A stretch of 64,000 nt of DNA from Candidatus Eiseniibacteriota bacterium (GTDB lineage: Bacteria > Eisenbacteria > RBG-16-71-46 > CAIMUX01). Position numbers and translations under genes: made by a program. The notes under the pieces were generated by a model, which was not told where the DNA came from, searched no databases, and was given only the letters and a program-made list of their open reading frames with translations. Position 1 is the first letter of the stretch. Every line of letters starts with the position of its first letter. This document shows, piece by piece, positions 18,101 through 26,124 of this stretch. Where the stretch lies: positions 124,001 through 188,000 of the forward strand of contig JADJQY010000040.1 of NCBI GenBank assembly GCA_016712505.1, read 5' to 3'.

Positions 18101-18219
18101 CCCTCTCCACCACCGCCGGGCTCGGCGCGTCGACCATTGTGACCCTGTCGGTCGTGCCGGCCCTCTTCATCCTGTTCGAACGGAAGCGCACGCGCCCCGC
18201 GCGGAGCGCCGGAAACTAG
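15094..18219 (+). CDS. RND-family efflux permease (second of two)
   Basis: A 1041-residue RND permease. It opens with MRALMLPLRRPVATGAVYLA and shows the same two-fold repeat of six helices plus large periplasmic loop. TM4 has LALAFGMSVDNSIVILENVG with the proton-relay Asp. A positively charged loop (~residues 500-530) and a Ser/Gly/Thr-rich porter loop (SGSSGTTTPSYQ) are visible. ATG 15094 has AGGGAGA ~7 bp upstream and lies inside the 3' end of the first permease gene. No outer-membrane factor (TolC-like) gene follows; the partner channel must be encoded elsewhere. Confidence 0.92.
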   Translation: MRALMLPLRRPVATGAVYLALLLFGTATLFDLPLSLSPDLDYPALSVQLSWPFASPEQMEALVTSRVEAEAELLPEAHEVSSVSGEGWARIDIALERGSPVDRAEVFLRERLAALRDDLPTAVDPPIIDRYVPEEMRRGDFFVLQVEGARTDQALRELVDDQITPRLLGVPGVSDLEVYGGRDPETRIDLALDPIERGDVEVGSVLSAFDRVGTDDGLGALAHGGWSLPVVLDRPPAAAATVGEVIVGGSRELPRRVRSVGSAVDGWEEPQRLSRIDGNPAITVVLEREAGSNVLEVVRSVRRTLEEIRASLPADVDVAVLHDQSESISRELDSLSRRSLVSILAIFAVLLVLERRWRSPLVVLLTVLFSALATFVCFRVVGIGINLVTLSGLALAFGMSVDNSIVILENVGLRHRGPGPTAGPAGAWTRLRTLAATREVLFPLVAGTATTTVVLTPFLYLSGDLRDYYLPFILSVSLSLLASLVVAVSLTPPLARWALSEPDGPATGPDERKHAARTFRSRANGGYGRLLAPMLRRPGTTALVALLAFGGSLFVFDRFVSRGSIFPSETDTSLNVGMRFPPGSDLHDVDAMITRFERFILEHPLRAAGHITKVEALVLANRGMLRVRFSPRSAETAVPQTIKEELTVRAAAVSGANVSITGFGPGFSGSSGTTTPSYQLNLRGPDYLELGRLADDLGRRLGNHPRVREIDTNASNFMLDDAIAMAVVPDREAIARHGLSVRDLVAAIQPAIAGEFFSGRRAGLSGDVNTRVRLAGGEAQSPEALLNTRLLTPRGTAVRLGALARLEERPVPAEIHRRHQQYERAVSFDFRGPRPIADRYVRSFIEGTTLPPGYILEEGLGLLLSRREEQAIGLALGFALVLIYLVSAALFESLILPFVAILSVPLGFIGIALTFWIADLPFDRTAYVGLILLAGVAVNNALLWVHRAGQILRRTGDVVGAALRASIERWIPILITTLTSVAGLLPLAIGADPGTSGNWRSLALSTTAGLGASTIVTLSVVPALFILFERKRTRPARSAGN

Positions 18220-18240
18220 TCCATGAGAAAGGAGATCCCG

Positions 18241-19467
18241 ATGATCACGAAGCTCCCCTTCCCTTCCCAGCTTGCCCTGTTCGGCCTGATCGGTCTGGCC
18301 ATTGCCGCCAACTCCCCGCGACCGGTGGTGGCGGCGGAGAACCCTCCCATGACGGAGGTCGCGAGACCCAGCGGCTCCGGCGGCTACACCTTCAGCTCGA
18401 ACCTTGCCATCGGCGGACCGAATGCGCCGGATGAGGCTCAGTTCTTCGAGAAGCTGGGGCGCGTCGCGGTGGACGCCGATGCGGCGGGCAACATCTACGT
18501 ACTCGACAACGGCAACCTGCGGATTCAGGTCTTCGATCCGAGCGGGAAGTTCCTCCGCGGATTCGGTCGCGAGGGGGAAGGACCGGGAGAGTTCAAGATG
18601 CCCACCTGCCTCTCGGTCAACGCCAAGGGGGAGATCGCCCTCTACGACATGATGAATCAGCGCGTCTCGGTCCTCGACTCCACGGGAAAGCTGCTCCGGG
18701 ACGAGATCATGGAGCGCCCGGTTCGCGACCTGTTCCTACAGGACAACGGCGGGCTCGTTCTCGCCTACGGCGGCCCGCTCGCGCCGAAGTTCGAGGCGCT
18801 AGATCGGAGCGGCAAGTCTGTCTGGAAGTTCGGGGGCGAGGCTCCCAACCCGGATCGCGCGGAGCGGGTACTGGAGTTCAACATCGGGGGGGCGGCCGGC
18901 TCCCTCGGAGTGGTCGGCGGAACCACCTACGCCGCCTCCGATCAGATCTATGGCATCCACAAGATCGAAGGGGGCAGGGTGACCGCCGGATTCCGACGCC
19001 CGTTCGAGCGCCAGGCGATGCCGACCATGGCTGACCTGGCGCGCGAACGCAGGGGCCAGGACGACGGAGCGGAGGAGGAAGGTAGCGGTCCCCGGGTGGT
19101 GATGATCACGCGCGAGGAGTCGGGCGACGGCAACGTCTCCACCTCGGTCCGCGCGGGCGAAGCCGGGGAGCACGCCATCGAATTGAACGGCGCCGACATC
19201 GCGAATCTGATGCCGAAGTTCCAGGCCGACCTGACCGGGCTCCTGGTCTTCCCCGACGGAAGGATCTGGGCCATGACCTCGGAGAAGGAGGGTGATAAGG
19301 TCGTCACGGACGAATGGAGCGGGGGCGGAGAGTATCGTCGGCGATTCACCTTGGACGATACCTACGATTCCTACGAGATCGGCGCCGACGGCCGACTCTA
19401 CGGTGTAGCTCACGATAAGGACGACTTCCCGATCGTGCACCGGATCGAGTTGAAGCCGGAGGGCTGA
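18241..19467 (+). CDS. Secreted six-bladed beta-propeller (NHL/TolB-like) protein
   Basis: A 408-residue exported protein. A signal peptide (FPSQLALFGLIGLAIAANS) is followed by NHL-like propeller blades: VAVDADAAGNIYVLDNGNLRIQVFD, GKFLRGFGREGEGPGEFKMP and later GLLVFPDGRIWAMTS. Such proteins are common around efflux and membrane genes in FCB-group and Acidobacteria-like genomes, but their role is usually unknown. ATG 18241 is chosen over ATG 18223 because AAAGGAG lies ~8 bp before it. It follows the second RND permease closely and may be co-transcribed. Confidence 0.75.
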   Translation: MITKLPFPSQLALFGLIGLAIAANSPRPVVAAENPPMTEVARPSGSGGYTFSSNLAIGGPNAPDEAQFFEKLGRVAVDADAAGNIYVLDNGNLRIQVFDPSGKFLRGFGREGEGPGEFKMPTCLSVNAKGEIALYDMMNQRVSVLDSTGKLLRDEIMERPVRDLFLQDNGGLVLAYGGPLAPKFEALDRSGKSVWKFGGEAPNPDRAERVLEFNIGGAAGSLGVVGGTTYAASDQIYGIHKIEGGRVTAGFRRPFERQAMPTMADLARERRGQDDGAEEEGSGPRVVMITREESGDGNVSTSVRAGEAGEHAIELNGADIANLMPKFQADLTGLLVFPDGRIWAMTSEKEGDKVVTDEWSGGGEYRRRFTLDDTYDSYEIGADGRLYGVAHDKDDFPIVHRIELKPEG

Positions 19468-19519
19468 TTCGGCCCGACGGCGCCACGGTTCAACGCTCGA
19501 TCCACGGCTCGAGTTGTTC

Positions 19520-21238
19520 ATGGGTTCGTCGACCAGAAACCGGAAGGTCATGACGCTCAAGGTCCGACTCACTTCCATGATGGTACTGCTGCTGGTGGCG
19601 GTGACCGCGCTCCAGTACCTCCTGGCGGAGCGGGAGCGCCGCTCGATGGAAGAGCGGCTCTCCCGGCTGAGCGCCGAGGTGGCGAGCAGCACACGCGAGG
19701 TGCTGGAGCGCACCCGAGCCTACCGGTGGACCGGGCTCGATTCGCTTTCCGATCACTCCACTCTCGAGAGCAGGATCCTGGTGATGGAATCGGTCGAGTC
19801 CAGCAACAATTCCGATGCGACGAGCGGAAAACGGCCGCGCGAGATCCACACGGCTGGGGCGTCGGGTCGGGGCAAGGCGGCCGAGATCGCCTCGATGGTC
19901 TGCGACACCATGGGCAACGATACCCGGTTCACCGCGCGGGTGATGGTGACCCACCGCGCGGTCGGCACCGAGGTGATGCGCGAAGGGGCGATCGAGAACG
20001 GGTGGTTCTTCGAGGCCGACAGCGTCGTGACCAACGGCAAGCCGGTGTTCACCCGCCGGGTGGAGGGCGCGCTGCCGGAGGACTCGATCCAGGTGTTCGT
20101 GGATCGGCTGCTCGGCCACGCCAAGGGGGACTCCGGCAAGGCGTTCGTGTTTGCGCTCAACACCGGCGGCACACTCCGGGTCCCCCCGCGAGGAGCACCC
20201 GCCACCGACGTGATCGTGAACCTCCCCCTCCCGGTCGGCGGGCTCGATAGCCTCTACGCGCTCGAGATGCGATTTCCGACCGACGACTTGCTGGCCGAGC
20301 TGGAGCGCTCGCGCCGGCGCGGACTGGCCTGGCTCACCGCGATGCTCGGTGTGGGCGTCATCGGTGCCGCGCTCATGGCGAACCAGTTCACCCGGCCGCT
20401 GCGGGATCTTCGCGCGTCATTCGGCCGGGTGGAGAGAGGCGACCTGGACGTCTCGATCCGACCGGAGCGTCCGGACGAGATCGGGCAGTTGACCGAGTCA
20501 TTCAACGAGATGGTGGCCCGCTTGCGCGAGAGCGGCGAGATGAAGGAGCGACTTGCCGAGGCGGAGCGGATGGCCGCGATCGGCCGGATGGCGGCCGGGG
20601 TTGCGCACGAGGTCCGCAATCCGCTGAACGCCATCCTCCTCACCCTCGAGCAGATCCGGGAGAAATCGAAGCACGACGGCCTCGACCGCTATCACGAGAT
20701 CGTCTCCTCGGAAGTGATGCGTCTGGAGCGGCTGGTGAGCACCTTCCTCGATCTGGCCCGAGCGAGCGATATCGCGCGCGAGGCGCACGATGCGGCGGAA
20801 GGACTGCGGGCAGCAGTCGAGCTGTTCCGTCCGGAGGCGGAGCGGAAGCAGGTGACTCTCCGGTCGGACATCCCGGGGCCGTATCTCCTGTCCGGCGATC
20901 GATTCCGGCTGCCGAATGTCTGGAACAATCTCCTCTCGAACGCGCTCGCCGCCGTGTCGACCGGCGGCTTGATCTCACTCCAGACGGAGGTGCGAACCGC
21001 CGTCGCCCCGGATGGAACCGCCCGGCGCGAGCTTCAAGTCACGGTTCGCGACGACGGACCGGGAATCGCACCGGAGCTCCTCCCCCGCATCTGGGAGCCG
21101 TTCGTCTCCGGTCGAAAGGATGGAACCGGATTGGGACTCTCGATCGTGCGCTCGGTGGTCGAGGCCCACGCGGGCACGGTCGAGACGGAGTCCTCGAAGT
21201 CCGGCACCGTGATGCGGGTTCTACTTCCGCTCGCCTGA
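19520..21238 (+). CDS. Membrane sensor histidine kinase with HAMP domain
   Basis: A ~572-residue kinase. TM1 is near residues 17-35 and TM2 near ~270-290 (AMLGVGVIGAALMANQF), flanking a ~230-residue periplasmic sensor region without a recognised motif. A HAMP linker follows (RPLRDLRASFGRVERGDLDV), then HisKA with His363 (GVAHEVRNPLNA) and HATPase_c (NLLSNALAAVS, RDDGPGIAPELL, GTGLGLSIVRSVV). ATG 19520 and ATG 19550 are both possible; neither has a strong ribosome site. It sits 20 bp before the NtrC-type regulator gene, its likely partner. Confidence 0.88.
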   Translation: MGSSTRNRKVMTLKVRLTSMMVLLLVAVTALQYLLAERERRSMEERLSRLSAEVASSTREVLERTRAYRWTGLDSLSDHSTLESRILVMESVESSNNSDATSGKRPREIHTAGASGRGKAAEIASMVCDTMGNDTRFTARVMVTHRAVGTEVMREGAIENGWFFEADSVVTNGKPVFTRRVEGALPEDSIQVFVDRLLGHAKGDSGKAFVFALNTGGTLRVPPRGAPATDVIVNLPLPVGGLDSLYALEMRFPTDDLLAELERSRRRGLAWLTAMLGVGVIGAALMANQFTRPLRDLRASFGRVERGDLDVSIRPERPDEIGQLTESFNEMVARLRESGEMKERLAEAERMAAIGRMAAGVAHEVRNPLNAILLTLEQIREKSKHDGLDRYHEIVSSEVMRLERLVSTFLDLARASDIAREAHDAAEGLRAAVELFRPEAERKQVTLRSDIPGPYLLSGDRFRLPNVWNNLLSNALAAVSTGGLISLQTEVRTAVAPDGTARRELQVTVRDDGPGIAPELLPRIWEPFVSGRKDGTGLGLSIVRSVVEAHAGTVETESSKSGTVMRVLLPLA

Positions 21239-21258
21239 TCCGCGGCTATGATGGAGCC

Positions 21259-22749
21259 ATGATCGATCGTCGCTTGAACATCCTGGTGGTCGATGACGAG
21301 TCCGCCAATCGAACCATCGTGGCCGACATCCTGCGCGATCAGCGCCACGACGTGCGAACCGCGGAGACCGGGGTCGCCGCCCTCCAGATTCTGGACCAGG
21401 ACCCAGTCGACCTGCTCCTGACCGACCTGCGGATGCCGGGCATGGATGGCCTGGAGCTGCTCCGCGCCGCCCAGCGTCGCCGGCCGGAGCTGGCCGTCAT
21501 CCTGATGACCGCGTTTGGAACGGTCCAGTCCGCGGTCGAGGCGATGAAACACGGGGCCTACGACTACCTGCAGAAGCCGTTCAACCGCGAGGAACTGATC
21601 GCCCGCGTGGCCCGCGCCGCCGAGCGCGCGTTCCTCGTGCGGGAGAATCGGAAGCTCCGGCAGAAGCTCGAGGACGAAGTTGGTCCGCGTATCCTCGGAA
21701 ACAGTCCGGGGGTTCGGCGCTTGTTGCAGCAGATCTCGCGCCTGGCCCCACTTCCGGGGGACGTTCTGCTCACGGGCGAGAGCGGCACCGGTAAGGAACT
21801 CGTCGCCCGGGCGCTCCACTTCCAGGGGCCGCGCGCCGCGGGGCCGTTCGTCCCGGTCAACTGCGCCGCCATCCCTGAGGGAATCGCCGAGAGTGAGCTG
21901 TTCGGACACAAGAAGGGTGCATTCACTCACGCCTCGCAGGATCGGGCCGGCCGGTTCGAGCAGGCCGACGGCGGGACGCTGTTTCTCGATGAGATCAGCT
22001 CGATGCCGCTCAGCCTCCAGGGAAAGCTCTTGCGCGTGCTGCAAGATCGGATCGTGGAGCGCGTCGGTTCGTCCCAACCGCTTCGGATCGAGGTGCGGAT
22101 CGTCGCCGCGAGCAATCGGGATCTGCGGGCGATGGCCGCCAGAGGAGAGTTCCGGGACGATCTCTTCCACCGTCTGAACGTCCTCGAGCTCGAACTCCCG
22201 CCGCTCCGCGAGCGCCGGGAGGACATCGGGTTCCTCGCCGCCCACTTCGCGGAACGCGCCGCGCTCCGGTCCGGGCTCCCGGTACCCGAGATCGACCCGG
22301 GTCTGCTCGCCGCTCTCGGCACCTACGCCTTCCCGGGAAATGTCCGCGAGCTGGAGCACCTGATGGAGAAGATGGTGGCGCTCGCCGAGGGAGATGCCCT
22401 CACGGTGCGCGACCTGCCCCCCGCGGTCGCGCGGGCAATCGGGGCCTCGGCGGGTGGGGCGTCGGTGGGAGGTACCTCGGTGGGAGGTGCACCGCCGCCT
22501 TCGCCATCGTCGGCGGCGGAAACCGGCTCCTCGCTGGAGGCGGCGACTGACGAAGAGAGCGGGGTGAGCCCCGAGACACTCCTCTGTCGGGGAGCGGTTT
22601 CCCTGACCGATGTCGAGGAGCGGCTGCTGCGCGAGGCGATCCGCCTGTCGGGTGGAAACCTGAGCGAGGCCGCGCGCCGACTGTCGCTGTCGTACAAGAC
22701 GATGCGGTACCGAGCAATCAAGTTTGGCCTGGCGAGAGAAGGGGACTAG
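21259..22749 (+). CDS. NtrC-family response regulator with variant GAFTHA loop
   Basis: A 496-residue receiver-AAA+-HTH protein. The phospho-acceptor is Asp56 (LLTDLRMPGMDG). Walker A GESGTGKE is at 173-180 and the sensor/arginine regions are intact (NRDLRAMAARGEFRDDLFHRLNV). The loop that normally reads GAFTGA and contacts sigma-54 reads GAFTHA at 220-225. A Gly/Ser/Pro linker made of a 15-bp tandem repeat separates the AAA+ domain from the Fis-type HTH (LSEAARRLSLSYKTMRYRAIKFGL). Because the second Gly of GAFTGA is replaced, sigma-54 activation may be altered or lost. Confidence 0.9.
   Translation: MIDRRLNILVVDDESANRTIVADILRDQRHDVRTAETGVAALQILDQDPVDLLLTDLRMPGMDGLELLRAAQRRRPELAVILMTAFGTVQSAVEAMKHGAYDYLQKPFNREELIARVARAAERAFLVRENRKLRQKLEDEVGPRILGNSPGVRRLLQQISRLAPLPGDVLLTGESGTGKELVARALHFQGPRAAGPFVPVNCAAIPEGIAESELFGHKKGAFTHASQDRAGRFEQADGGTLFLDEISSMPLSLQGKLLRVLQDRIVERVGSSQPLRIEVRIVAASNRDLRAMAARGEFRDDLFHRLNVLELELPPLRERREDIGFLAAHFAERAALRSGLPVPEIDPGLLAALGTYAFPGNVRELEHLMEKMVALAEGDALTVRDLPPAVARAIGASAGGASVGGTSVGGAPPPSPSSAAETGSSLEAATDEESGVSPETLLCRGAVSLTDVEERLLREAIRLSGGNLSEAARRLSLSYKTMRYRAIKFGLAREGD
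22444..22488 (+). repeat. 15-bp tandem repeat (3 units) in the regulator linker
   Basis: Three adjacent 15-bp units at 22444, 22459 and 22474 (consensus near GCGTCGGTGGGAGGT) encode the repeated linker SVGGT/SVGGA. The repeat is in frame and only changes linker length. Confidence 0.75.
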
Positions 22750-22777
22750 CCCCGCGCAGCCGGATCGGGAGGCGAGC

Positions 22778-23773
22778 GTGATCGAGTCCGCGGGACTCCC
22801 GCCCCAGTCGGGCGACGGGCAGATCTCCGAGCGGCCGGATGGCGAGTCGGAGCTGCGCCCCACCGCCCCGCTGGCCCGGCGATCCTCCTCCGATCCATGC
22901 TCCACTGGCCAGAAGCCCCCCGTCGTCTCGACGCTTCGCGGGGATCCGGACCAAACGGAGGAAGATCGGCCCCGGCTCGGCCGATCCGACTTCAATCGCC
23001 CCACGCTGCAGATCGCCCGTGAGTTGCTCGGCAAGGTGATCGTTCGGCGCATGGATGGCGACCGAAGGGAATGGGGCCGCGACCAAGGGGATTGGGGCGG
23101 CGACGGAGACGCTGGTTCGGAGTCGGCAAGACCCGACATCCGCGCCCTGATCACCGAAGTGGAGGCGTACAAGGGGCCGCGCGATCTCGGCTCCCACGCG
23201 GCGCGCGGGCGGCGGACTCCCCGGGTCGAGCCGCTCTATGACGATGGCGGCACGGTGTACGTCTACCTTTGCTACGGGATGCACTGGATGCTGAACTTCA
23301 GCACCGCAGGCCGGGAACGCCCGGAGGCAGTGCTCATCCGCGGGGTCATTCCTGTGGTGGCGGTCGGATCTCCGCCGATCCGCGCGCCACGGCGCAAGGG
23401 CGCGCAACGGCGCAACGGCGCGAACGACGCTGGAGCGCTCCGCCGGCCTGCACGCATGGACGTCCGGGCGCCAGACCGGTCGAGCGTCTCCGGGAATCCC
23501 CGGCGTTTCATCCCGAGGGGCACCCTCAATCCGGCGCGGGCCGAGGTGTCAGGCCCCGGCCGGGTGACCCGGCATCTTTCGGTCGACCTGAAACTCAATC
23601 GGATCGATGCCTGCAGCTCGGATCTGCTCTGGGTGGAAGATGGCGGGTACCATGTTTCGGACCGGTGTGTCACCCGAGGGCCCCGAGTCGGAATCGACTA
23701 CGCGGGCCCCTACTGGGCGTCGCGCCCCTGGAGGTTCCGCATCGACCTCCCCCTCTGGATCCCGGTCCGGTAA
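22778..23773 (+). CDS. 3-methyladenine (alkyladenine) DNA glycosylase, AAG/MPG family, with extra segments
   Basis: A 331-residue base-excision repair enzyme that removes alkylated purines. The AAG core is clear: DFNRPTLQIARELLGKVIVR (71-90), ITEVEAYKGPRDLGSHAARG (125-144, catalytic Glu in EVEAY), GGTVYVYLCYGMHWMLNFS (157-175), PEAVLIRGVIPV and GPGRVTRHLSVD (259-270). Family members are usually ~190-220 residues. Here a ~70-residue polar N-terminal extension, a Gly/Asp insert (~93-120) and a basic insert (~196-258) add length. GTG 22778 is preferred to an upstream TTG because GGGAGG lies 6 bp before it. Confidence 0.85.
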   Translation: MIESAGLPPQSGDGQISERPDGESELRPTAPLARRSSSDPCSTGQKPPVVSTLRGDPDQTEEDRPRLGRSDFNRPTLQIARELLGKVIVRRMDGDRREWGRDQGDWGGDGDAGSESARPDIRALITEVEAYKGPRDLGSHAARGRRTPRVEPLYDDGGTVYVYLCYGMHWMLNFSTAGRERPEAVLIRGVIPVVAVGSPPIRAPRRKGAQRRNGANDAGALRRPARMDVRAPDRSSVSGNPRRFIPRGTLNPARAEVSGPGRVTRHLSVDLKLNRIDACSSDLLWVEDGGYHVSDRCVTRGPRVGIDYAGPYWASRPWRFRIDLPLWIPVR

Positions 23774-23784
23774 CCGAGAACGCG

Positions 23785-23816
23785 GCAGCGAACTCCGTCC
23801 GGACGGAGTTCGCTGC
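23785..23816. repeat. Perfect 32-bp palindrome between convergent genes
   Basis: A 16-bp arm and its exact reverse complement abut with no loop, centred at 23800/23801, 12 bp after the glycosylase stop. The core ACTCCGTCCGGACGGAGT also occurs at 48044-48061. It may act as a bidirectional terminator or a protein-binding site. There is no T-run on either side. Confidence 0.8.
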
Positions 23817-23899
23817 GACCTCAACCATTGCCTTGGCATTGTGTTACGGCTCAGCAGAGCACCGGGGACGCTCAGGCTCGAGGGGCCGGATGCGCCTCG

Positions 23900-24889
23900 T
23901 CAGTAGCCCGGCGCCCCCTGATCGATCCAGTCGCGCAGGGTCAGGATCTCGGCCTCGGTGACGCACTCCGTACACCCCTTGGGCATCCGATCTCCGAACG
24001 GGGGATTCGGCCCGAGCTTCTGGATCAAGAGACTCTGCGGGCTATCCCAGCGGACCACCACGGGGGCGTGCGTCGACCGTGTATTCAGGATGCCGAGGGC
24101 GGTGTCGACCCGGAGCCCCGCCTCCGCTCGATCCGGACCGTGACAGCCGAAGCACCCGTGGGCCTGCAGGATCGGTCTTACATGAGCCGTGTAGGCGATC
24201 CGCGTGGGCGCGACCGAGAATGGAACCTCGTTGCTCAGGTGCCCCGCTATCTCGACCTGGACGGTGCCGTCGACCGCACCGACCGGGACCCACGAGCGCA
24301 GTGAGGTGGGCGTCCAGACCGTGATTTGCCCCTGGATTCGCCCGTTTGGGCCACTGAAGGTAACGATCATCTCGGGGGAACCCGGCTGCCCGTCGAAGCC
24401 GGCCCCCCAGATGGTGATGATGTCGCCGGTGGTCGTCCGCGCCGGTTGCAGCTTGTCCAGGCGCAGCGCGACCACCGGCTCCACGATTGCATACGGGATT
24501 CTGTTGCTCGTCCGGGCGTCCACCTCGAGGTACACGGAATCGTCGACGGCCGACGTCGGCACCGTGGCGACGATCCGCTGATCGGACCACAGAGCGACCG
24601 TGGCCTCGCGCGTGCCAAAGTGCACCTTGCTTCCCTCCTGATTCGCCCCAAAGTGCGCCCCTTCAATCTCCACTTGAGCGCCGATCTCGATCGAATCCGG
24701 CTCCATCGAGGTGATCTTCGGCCCCGGCTCCTCCGGTGGGGCGAGGCGTTCGCGTTCACTGCATCCGGCGAGGGCGAGGACGGTCAGGATCAACAGCGTG
24801 GCCACCGCGAGGGGTGACAAGAACAGCGCGACCGCCGGAACGATCGACTCGCGGCACGAAATGGACTGAGGTGTGCTCGACGTACGCAT
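23900..24889 (-). CDS. Lipoprotein with two IPT/TIG domains and a Planctomycete-type cytochrome c motif
   Basis: A 329-residue predicted lipoprotein: a hydrophobic signal ends in the lipobox LALAGC with Cys43. Two IPT/TIG immunoglobulin-like domains follow (ITSMEPDSIEIGAQVEIEGAHFG, then LQPARTTTGDIITIWGAGFDG). The C-terminus has one haem site, CFGCH at 246-250, in HGCFGCHGPDRAEAGLRVDT, the pattern of Planctomycete cytochrome C (PSCyt1-like) domains, with a likely distal Met in DRMPKGCTEC. ATG 24889 has GGAGGA 6 bp upstream. It converges on the glycosylase gene across the 32-bp palindrome. Confidence 0.8.
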   Translation of the reverse strand: MRTSSTPQSISCRESIVPAVALFLSPLAVATLLILTVLALAGCSERERLAPPEEPGPKITSMEPDSIEIGAQVEIEGAHFGANQEGSKVHFGTREATVALWSDQRIVATVPTSAVDDSVYLEVDARTSNRIPYAIVEPVVALRLDKLQPARTTTGDIITIWGAGFDGQPGSPEMIVTFSGPNGRIQGQITVWTPTSLRSWVPVGAVDGTVQVEIAGHLSNEVPFSVAPTRIAYTAHVRPILQAHGCFGCHGPDRAEAGLRVDTALGILNTRSTHAPVVVRWDSPQSLLIQKLGPNPPFGDRMPKGCTECVTEAEILTLRDWIDQGAPGY

Positions 24890-25005
24890 GGGTCCTCCGT
24901 TGGTCTGGAGCGCGGTGCGAGTGCGAATTCGACTCTTACCTGCGATTCAAGACCACAGAGTCGCCGCGACGCCGGCCGTCACAACGATTCTCCAGAATCA
25001 GAAAC

Positions 25006-25033
25006 AGGCGACCGGACGCGAATCCGGTCGCCT
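25006..25033 (-). terminator. Rho-independent-like terminator of the AIM24 gene
   Basis: AGGCGACCGGA (25006-25016) and TCCGGTCGCCT (25023-25033) form a perfect 11-bp stem with a 6-nt loop. Read on the minus strand it lies ~54 bp after the stop of the AIM24 gene and is followed by GTTTCTGATTC, which is only moderately T-rich. Confidence 0.65.
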
Positions 25034-25086
25034 GCCAGCACCAGGCATCCCCGGTGGGAGACGCCCACGCCCCTGGGAACGGGGGG

Positions 25087-26091
25087 CTACTCCTGATCGC
25101 CGCCGATCCAGTTGCCCAGCCCGCCGAGGATCGAGCCTTCACCCCGGGATCCGCCGGACTGCGGCGCGGCCGCCAACATCCTTCCGGCCAGGCGGGAGAA
25201 CGGCAAGGACTGCATCCAGACCTTCCCCGGGCCGGTCAGAGTCGCGAAGAAGAGCCCCTCGCCGCCGAAGAGGACCGACTTGATCCCACCCGCTTGAACG
25301 ACATCGAAGGTCACGGTGTCGGTGAGCGCGGCGACGCAGCCGGTATCGACGTGGAGGGTCTCCCCCGGACCGAGATTCCGCTCGACCATCGTGCCGCCAG
25401 CGTGGATGAAGACCCAGCCATCTCCCTCCAGCTTCTGCATGATGAATCCCTCGCCGCCGAACAGGCCGGTGAGGATCTTCCGCTGGAACGCGATCCCGAG
25501 CGAGACGCCCTTGGCCGCGCAGAGGAAGCTGTCCTTCTGACAGATCAGGCGGCCGCCGACGTCGGTCAACTTGATCGGCAGAATGGTGCCGGGAAACGGC
25601 GCGGCGAAGGCGACATGTGCCTTGCCCGACCCGTTGTGGGTGAAGACGGTGGTGAACAGACTCTCTCCGGTCAGCAGTCGCTTGCCCGCCCCGAGCAACT
25701 TGCCCATGAAGCCCGACCCTTGCGACTGTGCGGACGCGTCGCCAAAGACGGTGTTCATCTCGATCCAGCGGTCCTTGTACATCATGCCGCCGGCCTCGGC
25801 GATCGCGCTCTCGCCCGGATCGAGCTCGACTTCGACAAACTGCATGTCCGAACCGTAGATCTTGAAGTCGATCTCATCCGCCGAGCTGCGCCCCGCGGTG
25901 GCGGCGGTCGGCGCGGCAGGCGGGGCAGAGCCGGTCCCGGTCAGTTCGGCCACGTGCGATACCCGGATCCATTCCGCAAACCCGGGACGCCAGCAGAGCG
26001 CTTCCGGGTTCTGCTTGGCGAAGTCGACCGCGGCGGTCAGATCCATCGGCCCGACCTTCTGCCCGCTGACGAAGAAGTGCCACTGATTCAT
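25087..26091 (-). CDS. TIGR00266/AIM24-family protein with N-terminal GYF_2-like domain
   Basis: A 334-residue cytoplasmic protein. Residues 1-50 match the GYF_2 pattern (WHFFVSGQKVGPMD ... CWRPGFAEWIRVS). After an Ala/Pro linker, residues ~75-300 form the AIM24/TIGR00266 beta-structure (EVELDPGESAIAEAGGMMYKDRWIEMNT ... LFGGEGFIMQKLEGDGWVFIHAGG). A Gly-rich tail ends the protein. The biochemical role of this family is unknown; related proteins are often encoded beside phage-shock or TerB-type genes. Start ATG 26091 follows a short AGGAGG-like site. Confidence 0.85.
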   Translation of the reverse strand: MNQWHFFVSGQKVGPMDLTAAVDFAKQNPEALCWRPGFAEWIRVSHVAELTGTGSAPPAAPTAATAGRSSADEIDFKIYGSDMQFVEVELDPGESAIAEAGGMMYKDRWIEMNTVFGDASAQSQGSGFMGKLLGAGKRLLTGESLFTTVFTHNGSGKAHVAFAAPFPGTILPIKLTDVGGRLICQKDSFLCAAKGVSLGIAFQRKILTGLFGGEGFIMQKLEGDGWVFIHAGGTMVERNLGPGETLHVDTGCVAALTDTVTFDVVQAGGIKSVLFGGEGLFFATLTGPGKVWMQSLPFSRLAGRMLAAAPQSGGSRGEGSILGGLGNWIGGDQE

Positions 26092-26124
26092 CTCTATCCT
26101 CCTCGAAGGTCAAATCGATTCGGG

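Noticed and set aside
24936..25142. Small minus-strand frame of 68 codons downstream of the AIM24 gene
   Set aside because: It contains the terminator hairpin, has no ribosome site and overlaps the AIM24 gene end.
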